This document shows positions 19,548 through 24,809 of a stretch of DNA of 24,809 nt, in pieces. Within the stretch, counting starts at the first letter, position 1. Each line of letters starts with the position of its first letter. Source of the DNA: Tubiluchus corallicola (lineage: Eukaryota; Priapulida; Priapulimorpha; Priapulimorphida; Tubiluchidae); NCBI GenBank assembly GCA_030141605.1, contig JAQGDQ010001807.1, positions 1 through 24,809 of the forward strand, in the 5' to 3' direction. A model generated the notes under the pieces. It had not been told where the DNA came from and made no database searches. It saw only the letters and a list, made by a program, of their open reading frames with translations. Made by a program: the position numbers and the translations under genes.

Positions 19548-19690
19548 ATACATACACTCAACCTTGGATATAAGGGACACCTCCAGAAAAAATCGTCCTT
19601 TATTAGTTGTCCCTCAAACCGAAGTTGAGTCAGACCAAGTGTAGACCTGTACTTTTACCCATATTTTTATGGATTATTGCTACGTATGAG
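19548..19690 (-). mobile_element. Foldback repeat copy 2, at the end of the zinc-finger array
   Basis: Inverted ends ctcaaccttgg (19557) and ccgaagttgag (19619) with tataagggaca motifs form a short pogo-like foldback. The homology with lin-9 intron 5 (7036-7187) continues through cccatatttttatg to ctattgcta-like sequence at about 19682, where it meets the zinc-finger frame and supplies its TAG stop. Confidence 0.7.
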
Positions 19691-21125
19691 TGTTCATGTG
19701 TCTGAGAAGACTACCTCGCTCAGAAAATGATTTGTCACATAAATCACATTTGTGGGATTTCATTCCAGTATGAGTGTTCATGTGACTAAGAAGATGACCT
19801 CGCTGAGAAAATGATTTGTCACATAAGTCACATTTGTGGGGTTTCATTCCAGTATGAGTGTTCATGTGCGTGAGAAGATTACCTCGCTGAGCAAATGATT
19901 TGTCACATAAGTCACATTTGTGGGGTTTCATTCTAGTATGAGTGTTCATGTGACTAAGAAGATGACCTCGCGCAGAAAATGATTTGTCACATAAGTCACA
20001 TTTATGGGGTTTCATGCCAGTATGAGTGTTCTGGTGCATGAGAAGACTACATCGCGCAGAAAATGATTTGTCACATAAGTCACATTTGTGGGGTTTCATT
20101 CCAGTATGAGTGTTCATGTGCCCAAGAAGATGATGATGGCGAGAAAATGATTTGTCACATAAGTCACATTTATGGGGTTTCATGCCAGTATGAGTGTTCT
20201 GGTGCATGAGAAGACTACATCGCGCAGAAAATGATTTGTCACATAAGTCACATTTGTGGGGTTTCATTCCAGTATGAGTGTTCTGGTGCACGAGAAGACT
20301 ACATCGCGCAGAAAATGATTTGTCACATAAGTCACATTTATGGGGTTTCATTCCAGTATGAGTGTTCATGTGCCCAAGAAGATGATGATGGCGAGAAAAT
20401 GATTTGTCACATAAGTCACATTTATGGGGCTTCATTCCAGTATGAGTGTTCACGTGAATGAGAAGACTACCTCGCCGAGAAAATGATTTGTTACATAAGT
20501 CACATTTGTGGTGTCTCATTCCAGTATGAGTGTTCATGTGCCTGATAAGACTACATCGCGCAGAAAATGATTTGTCACATAAGTCACATTTGTGGGGTTT
20601 CATTCCAGTATGAGTGTTCATGTGCTGAAGAAGATGATGATGGTGAGAAAATGATTTGTCACATAAGTCACATTTATGGGGCTTCATTCCAGTATGAGTG
20701 TTCATGTGAATGAGAAGACTACCTCGCCGAGAAAATGATTTGTTACATAAGTCACATTTATGGGGCTTCATTCCAGTATGAGTGTTCATGTGCCCAAGAA
20801 GATGATGATGGCGAGAAAATGATTTGTCACATAAATCACATTTATGGGGCTTCATTCCAGTATGAGTGTTCATGTGAATGAGAAGACTACCTCGCCGAGA
20901 AAATGATTTGTCACATAAATCACATTTATGGGGCTTCATTCCAGTATGAGTGTTCATGTGAATGAGAAGACTACCTCGCCGAGAAAATGATTTGTTACAT
21001 AAGTCACATTTGTGGGGTTTCATTCCAGTATGAGTGTTCATGTGCCTGAGAAGACTACTTCGCTGAGAAAATGATTTGTCACACAAGTCACATTTGTGGG
21101 GTTTCATTCCAGTATGAGTGTTCAT
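19680..21125 (-). CDS. C2H2 zinc-finger protein, 17 tandem fingers, partial
   Basis: An uninterrupted 481-codon frame of 17 C2H2 fingers, each 28 residues (84 bp), pattern C-x2-C-x12-H-x3-H with TGMKPHK linkers, a variant of the TGEKP linker of DNA-binding fingers. Fingers differ mainly at helix positions -1, 2, 3 and 6: R/G/S/I in fingers 2, 3, 5 and 8, R/H/H/G in 4, 9 and 12, A/C/S with M, V or R in 7, 10, 11 and 13. Expected role: nuclear sequence-specific DNA binding. There is no N-terminal effector domain, upstream exon or promoter in view, and the start given is an internal Met of a linker. The frame ends on a TAG supplied by the foldback repeat, in mid-linker after NTHT. Upstream fingers in the same frame carry stops, so the gene may be a pseudogene, or only this part may be translated. 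Confidence 0.65.
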   Translation of the reverse strand: MNTHTGMKPHKCDLCDKSFSQRSSLLRHMNTHTGMKPHKCDLCNKSFSRRGSLLIHMNTHTGMKPHKCDLCDKSFSRRGSLLIHMNTHTGMKPHKCDLCDKSFSRHHHLLGHMNTHTGMKPHKCDLCNKSFSRRGSLLIHMNTHTGMKPHKCDLCDKSFSHHHHLLQHMNTHTGMKPHKCDLCDKSFSARCSLIRHMNTHTGMRHHKCDLCNKSFSRRGSLLIHVNTHTGMKPHKCDLCDKSFSRHHHLLGHMNTHTGMKPHKCDLCDKSFSARCSLLVHQNTHTGMKPHKCDLCDKSFSARCSLLMHQNTHTGMKPHKCDLCDKSFSRHHHLLGHMNTHTGMKPHKCDLCDKSFSARCSLLMHQNTHTGMKPHKCDLCDKSFSARGHLLSHMNTHTRMKPHKCDLCDKSFAQRGNLLTHMNTHTGMKPHKCDLCDKSFSQRGHLLSHMNTHTGMKSHKCDLCDKSFSERGSLLRHMNTHT

Positions 21126-21690
21126 GTGCTTGAGAAGACTACCTCGCTCAGAAAATTATTTGTCACATAAGTCACATTTGTGAGGTTTCATTCCAGTGTG
21201 AGTGTTCATGTGCCTGAGAAGATGACCTCGCTGAGAAAATGATTTGTCACATAAGTCACATTTGTGGGTTTTCATTCCAGTATGAGTATTCATGTGCTTG
21301 AGAAGACTACTTCCCTCAGAAAATGATTTGTCACATAAGTCACATTTGTGAGGTTTCATTCCAGTATGAGTGTTCATGTGCCTGAGAAGATTACCTTGCA
21401 GAGAAAAATATTTGCCACATAAGTCACATTTGTTGGGTTTCATTCCAGTATGAGTGTTCATGTGCTTGAGAAGATTACCTCGCCGAGAAAATGATTTGTC
21501 ACATAAGTCACATTTGTGGGGTTTCATTCCAGTATGAGTGTTCAAGTGCTAAAGAAGATTACCTCGCTGAGAAAACGATTTGTCACATAAGTCACATTTG
21601 TTGGGTTTCATTCCAGTATGAGTGTTCATGTGACTAAAAAGATGACTTTACTAAGAAAAGGGTTTCATTCTTGTGTAATGTTCAGGTTTC
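21126..21690 (-). pseudogene. Upstream zinc fingers of the same array, broken by stops
   Basis: In frame with the 17-finger stretch lie five more fingers (helices beginning ERGS, QRGH, EGSS, LQGN, RRGN), separated from it by a nonsense change at 21156-21158 (the KSF serine TCA is now TAA, via one base at 21157). Another stop, TAG, replaces the Lys/Arg before the first zinc-binding His at 21549-21551. Beyond, at about 21630-21690, a finger has lost its two cysteines by a 27-base deletion and carries two stops and a frameshift. Decay increases toward the 5' end. Confidence 0.85.
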
Positions 21691-21910
21691 TTGCACGACA
21701 TGCTTCAATAGCAAAAATATTTTTTGTTCTGCACATAGCTGCAAGCTTTAAGTACGTTTATCCACAACTGCCGATACTCGGTTTCCTAAGATTGTAGATC
21801 ACAGTTGCGAGACTTCAATTCACGTGCAGAAGGCAACGACTATATTGAAAAGAAACCAAAAATAAAATTTACAGTTAATAATGCAGCATCCATATTGAGC
21901 GCGTTATTAT
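21691..21910. other. Spacer upstream of the zinc-finger array
   Basis: No exon, finger remnant or transposon is recognisable here; the array's missing 5' exons are not in this stretch. Confidence 0.5.
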
Positions 21911-21912
21911 TA

Positions 21913-22472
21913 CAGTAAAAGTCCTCATAACTGGTGATCAAACAACTCAAATTTTCAACTAACTCAAAGAATTTCAGCCGAAAGGATGAAATCCTTCGTT
22001 GTTCCCGCAAAAAACATCAACTAACTCAAATTTTTGCCTAACTCAAATAAAAAATTATGGTCCATTTAATCAAAAAACAGGTAAACTTACTTCTCCTAAC
22101 TAAAAAAATGCAATTTATACTCCAGAAAAATGAAACAGTTTTGTACAACTAAAAAACAGTATCGTCTTCCGGGAAAATTCTGATAAGTCGTGCCCCCACT
22201 CCCAATTATTTTCTCCGGGATAGATCTTTGCGTGTTGTTCATATGTCCTCTTCCAACATAAAAAATCGTGTTTCACTACATAAATTGTTATTTTTTGTAT
22301 AATTGTCATCAAATCTCGTCATTTATGTCTAGAAGGGTCGACTTTCTGTCTTCTATTTAGCTCGCCATCTGGAGGAGAGGTTTAGAGTTTCTCTGTTGGA
22401 AAATGGTAGACATAACCAAACTCAAAAGGTTTTTTTCAGTCCGTTTAAATTTGAGTTATGGAGATTTTACTG
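21913..22472. mobile_element. Non-autonomous pogo/Tigger-like DNA transposon, 560 bp
   Basis: The ends are inverted: left cagtaaaagtcctcataact (from 21913) and right, on the minus strand, cagtaaaatctccataactc (from 22472), both flanked by TA (21911-21912 and 22473-22474), the target duplication of Tc1/mariner-type elements. CAGTxxAACCTCxxTAACT ends are typical of the pogo/Tigger branch. Internal actcaaa motifs repeat near both ends. A 65-codon minus-strand frame inside (22312-22115) shows no transposase motif, so movement would have needed a transposase from elsewhere. Confidence 0.85.
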
Positions 22473-22561
22473 TATAACTATGCAACAGGTTTCAACTTAA
22501 TAATAGAAAGGTGCAAACTGAAACTACATTTTAACAAAAGACTAGAACTTAACTTATCAAA

Positions 22562-22687
22562 ATGAAACCTGGGGAAGATAAGGAAAAGACAAATCTGTGT
22601 TGGAATTATAGGTATGATGGTGAATGCAAATATGGTAGTAGGTGCAGATACAGACATTTTTTAACGATGATGAAAAGAGGTACCTAA
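22562..22687 (+). pseudogene. CCCH zinc-finger N-terminus of the retrotransposon
   Basis: A 41-codon frame from ATG to TAA. Residues 13-32 contain a perfect C-x8-C-x5-C-x3-H finger (C-WNYRYDGE-C-KYGSR-C-RYR-H), a type that binds single-stranded RNA in cellular proteins such as TTP. The frame is broken just after the finger; the next frame continues with a helical KRYLRIQELEV stretch. With only about 200 nt before the endonuclease, the finger was probably the N-terminus of one polyprotein or of a short ORF1, where it may bind the element's RNA. Confidence 0.8.
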
Positions 22688-22816
22688 GAATACAAGAACT
22701 AGAAGTACAGCAGACAACCTAGAAGCTAATAAAAATGAACAAAAGACACAAAATGAAAGTCTGGTTGAGCAGATTAGTTTTTTAATGAGGGAAATAAATG
22801 CAATAAAAGAAAACCT

Positions 22817-23398
22817 GTGGAATTAGGAAAAAAATTAAAAGTAAAAAGATCTCAGAAAAAGAAAAAGAGATTTAAAAATTTTAATGTAGTGTATACAAAT
22901 TACCGAGGACTAAATAATAAGTTAGAGTCATTGTATGGAGTGATAAGGGAAAAAAAGTCTAGTGTAATAGGAATTGTTGAAACCCATTTGGGGGAAGAAG
23001 AATTAGTGAAAATTGAGGGTTATAAAGTGTTCCACCTGAATAGAAATAAGTATAGAGGAGGGATATTATTGGCAATTAATAATGACTTAAAAAATGTAAC
23101 AATAAAGGCTGACCAGTATAATGAAGTAGGAGAACAATTATGGGTTGTAATGGATAATTCAAAGGTAAGATTGAGAGTAGGATTATTGTATGCACCTCAG
23201 GAAAGTAGGACAGATAAAGAAGAAATGAAGAAAATGTGTGAACAAATACGAAAGCAAGTACAAAAAGCAAAAAATGAAAACCAGAAGTGCTTGCTTATAG
23301 GTGACTTCAATGCAAAAGTACGAAGTTTTGATAAGTTGTGGTTGAAGGATGCATTGACAGAAGGGCATATCACCAGGAGAAATTTTTATGATATATAA
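22817..23398 (+). pseudogene. Endonuclease domain fused by deletion to RT motif A
   Basis: 193 open codons beginning at a GTG, so the start is arbitrary. Endonuclease hallmarks: NVVYTNYRGLNNKLESL, IGIVETHLG with the catalytic Glu, YRGGILLAI, LLYAPQES and LLIGDFNAKV. Directly after this comes SFDKLWLKDAL, which is RT motif A with its catalytic Asp, showing a deletion of several hundred bases or more. A further frameshift near 23390 ends the frame. Confidence 0.85.
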
Positions 23399-23609
23399 AC
23401 AAAATGAAATTGCAGAAATAGTCATAGAAACACCATTAGGTAAAACAGACCAGATAGAAATAAATGAAATAGTTCGACAGGAAACAGTGCTGGGACCATT
23501 ACTATGTTGTGCTGCAATAAACCGAATTAATGAGATGGTGATAACAGGGACTGTAATGGGCAGGAATAAACATGTGGGTATGCTATTATTCATTGATGAC
23601 ATTGTGTAA
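23388..23609 (+). pseudogene. Reverse transcriptase palm fragment
   Basis: It continues the RT after a one-base frameshift: MIYKQNEIAEIVIETPLGK, then VRQETVLGPLLCC (motif B, with Glu where Gly is usual in RQGTVLGP) and MLLFIDDIV (motif C, catalytic Asp-Asp intact). The frame stops at a TAA belonging to the adjoining inverted segment, so the thumb and C-terminal domain are missing. Confidence 0.85.
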
Positions 23610-23705
23610 TATAATATATGCTCTATAATCACAGATAATGATCAAAAAATTAGATTTGGATAGAATAACGACAACTAAAAAGGAAAGAAAATAAAAGTTT
23701 TAACT
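23600..23705 (+). repeat. ~106-bp segment, inverted copy of 19073-19178
   Basis: It matches the reverse complement of 19073-19178 (ctctataatcacagataat, agatttggatagaataacg). The left joint has short overlap with the RT fragment (tgtgtaata versus attgtgtaata); the right joint is in a shared cctttcc. Confidence 0.88.
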
Positions 23706-24190
23706 GTCCTTTCCTGACTTGTTAATGGCTGATAATATAGAGTCCATCTCGCTGTGAAAATTATGGACATTGGTATTTGGGTGTCGATAGATCACACCAA
23801 ATGTGATTGGTTTCTTTTTACCAGGTACTTCAACATCAAGCCACATATCCTCAACTTGTATATGTGATTTTTGAGTAATGCTATTACCATTCTTACTTGT
23901 AGTTACTATTTCTGTATTACAATTAATTTTGTACTCATCTTTTACTGTATACCTCAAACCCGATTTAAGATATATAGCTACGCCACCAGCGCAAGTATTA
24001 GAATCAACATGCAACAAAGTATAGTTAGGTAAACTCATTATAAAAAGATTAAGTTCGTTCAATCTTGTTTCCGATATTCCAATAATATCGGGAGGAACAG
24101 TAAAATGCATGAGTACTTCTAGCATATTAGAAAACCTCTTCTGAATACTATTGAGATTAAAATGTACTATTAATATTATGAAGATAATAT
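23700..24190 (-). pseudogene. Endonuclease N-terminal half, retrotransposon copy 2
   Basis: Better preserved than its twin: an unbroken frame from about 24190 (HFNLNSIQKRFSN at about 24130-24170) through PPDIIGISETRLNELN, CAGGVAIYLKSGLRY, VEVPGKKKPITFGVIYRHPN and SEMDSILSAINKSGK. The stop (TAA at 23700-23702) comes from the adjoining segment. It retains the catalytic Glu of SETRLN but lacks the GDxN and SDHLP motifs, so it is non-functional. Confidence 0.85.
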
Positions 24191-24809
24191 AATTATAGCT
24201 TATTAGAATTATGAAGATAATATATTATAATTGTATTTATGAAGACTAATTAGCTTAGCCATTGCCACCATTAGTTCGTAAGTTGAACTCCCGAAGTAAA
24301 CTTGTCTCTTAAGGCGACATAAGAGGGTATGCATGTGACGTGTTCTTATCTGTGGCTAACATTTTAATGTTTGGTCTTACTAAGATTTCCCTTATTATTT
24401 AAGCGGGCTCACCACGAGGTAGAAGTTACGTAATGTGGGATTTGCTTTGTTCAAATGGTTATCTAAACTGATGCTCATTTAATAAACGTTTGTTTTAGTA
24501 TTCACTAACTTATCAACTGTTGTGGCTGTATCTTGCAAACGTTACAATGCATACCTGAGTTCTTGTAAGCAATGTAAAGGTACCTCACCAAACATTGTCC
24601 ATTCATACAGTGACAAACCTCAGTGGTGGCACTATCCCAAATGGTAGAGTCCAGCATCGAAAAATGGCAAAAGAGAGCATGTGGCAGGCTCTGTCAAGAC
24701 TGGCTTAACATGAATCACTGCTCAAAACCAACACATATTAGTCCATGCTTCAACGATCACCAAGCTGTAGCTCTACCATAAGCTTGTAACAGTAGCCAAC
24801 AGATGGCAG
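23704..24809 (-). mobile_element. Non-LTR retrotransposon copy 2, 5' part only, cut by window end
   Basis: About 97-98% identical to 17788-18885 (offset 5,921 to 5,924). It holds the 5' region of the minus-strand element and the N-terminal endonuclease; its 3' part beyond the INKSGK codons is missing at the joint near 23705. The homology reaches the window end, so the true 5' end of the element is not defined by either copy. Confidence 0.88.

Larger units (their letters stand above)
22562..23603 (+). mobile_element. Internally deleted non-LTR retrotransposon with CCCH finger
   Basis: In order on the plus strand: a CCCH zinc finger, a short coiled-coil-like stretch (NESLVEQISFLMREINAIKENL, about 22755-22825), a Lys-rich link, an AP-type endonuclease, and then reverse-transcriptase motifs. 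Several frame changes separate the parts. The endonuclease jumps from GDFNAKV (about 23299-23319) directly to FDKLWLKD, RT motif A, so the end of the endonuclease and the RT N-terminal part are deleted. The element is unrelated in sequence to the minus-strand fossil at 14-19 kb. It ends abruptly just after the RT catalytic box. Confidence 0.85.

Noticed and set aside
20231-20461. Plus-strand frame in the zinc-finger array
   Set aside because: It is the periodic shadow of the 84-bp finger modules.
22115-22312. 65-codon minus-strand frame inside the pogo-like element
   Set aside because: No DDE or helix-turn-helix feature is visible, and it is too short for a transposase.
23183-23632. 149-codon minus-strand frame
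   Set aside because: It is antisense to the clearly recognisable endonuclease and RT fragments.

Overview
The window looks like animal genomic DNA, probably from an arthropod or other invertebrate. It is strongly AT-rich, has spliced genes with repeat-filled introns, and carries fossils of non-LTR retrotransposons, short TA-flanked DNA transposons and several unrelated minisatellites. Nothing resembles bacterial organisation. The species cannot be fixed from the sequence.

The one clear host gene is on the minus strand: the first five coding exons of a lin-9 homologue (LIN9 / Drosophila mip130, a subunit of the MuvB core of the DREAM and MMB cell-cycle transcription complexes). The exons lie at 14041-14059, 13292-13476, 11706-11855, 8182-8318 and 7286-7411. 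All four splice junctions have GT/AG borders and matching phases. The last two exons encode the start of the conserved DIRP domain. Later exons are not in the window; the gene runs into repetitive DNA at about 6771.

Layout from left to right. 1-6771 holds a 4.65-kb repeat unit present once in full and once truncated, with an internal 45-bp minisatellite (about 2090-3535) and a nearly perfect 514-bp tandem duplication (3952-4979). 6771-14059 is lin-9, whose introns carry transposon ends, a ~120-bp repeat, and in intron 3 four different tandem arrays (30, 46, ~66 and 43 bp) that make up roughly 85% of that intron. 14319-18885 is a decayed non-LTR retrotransposon on the minus strand whose 3' end lies about 260 bp upstream of the lin-9 start codon. 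19548-19690 is a foldback repeat whose relative also sits in lin-9 intron 5. 19680-21690 is a minus-strand array of C2H2 zinc fingers: 17 intact fingers, then more fingers broken by nonsense changes. 21913-22472 is a non-autonomous pogo/Tigger-like element with TA target-site duplications. 22562-23603 is a plus-strand fossil of a different non-LTR element (CCCH finger, endonuclease, reverse transcriptase). 23600-24809 joins an inverted copy of about 19073-19178 to a second copy of the 5' part of the 14-19 kb retrotransposon.

The most striking observation is in lin-9 intron 3. The 43-bp minisatellite at its 5' end repeats the exon 3 splice donor, giving five tandem donors. The 30-bp minisatellite at its 3' end abuts the exon 4 acceptor and repeats its polypyrimidine tract and an AG. 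Both ends of one intron have thus been amplified independently from splice-site sequence. Exonisation of any repeat unit would introduce a stop codon.
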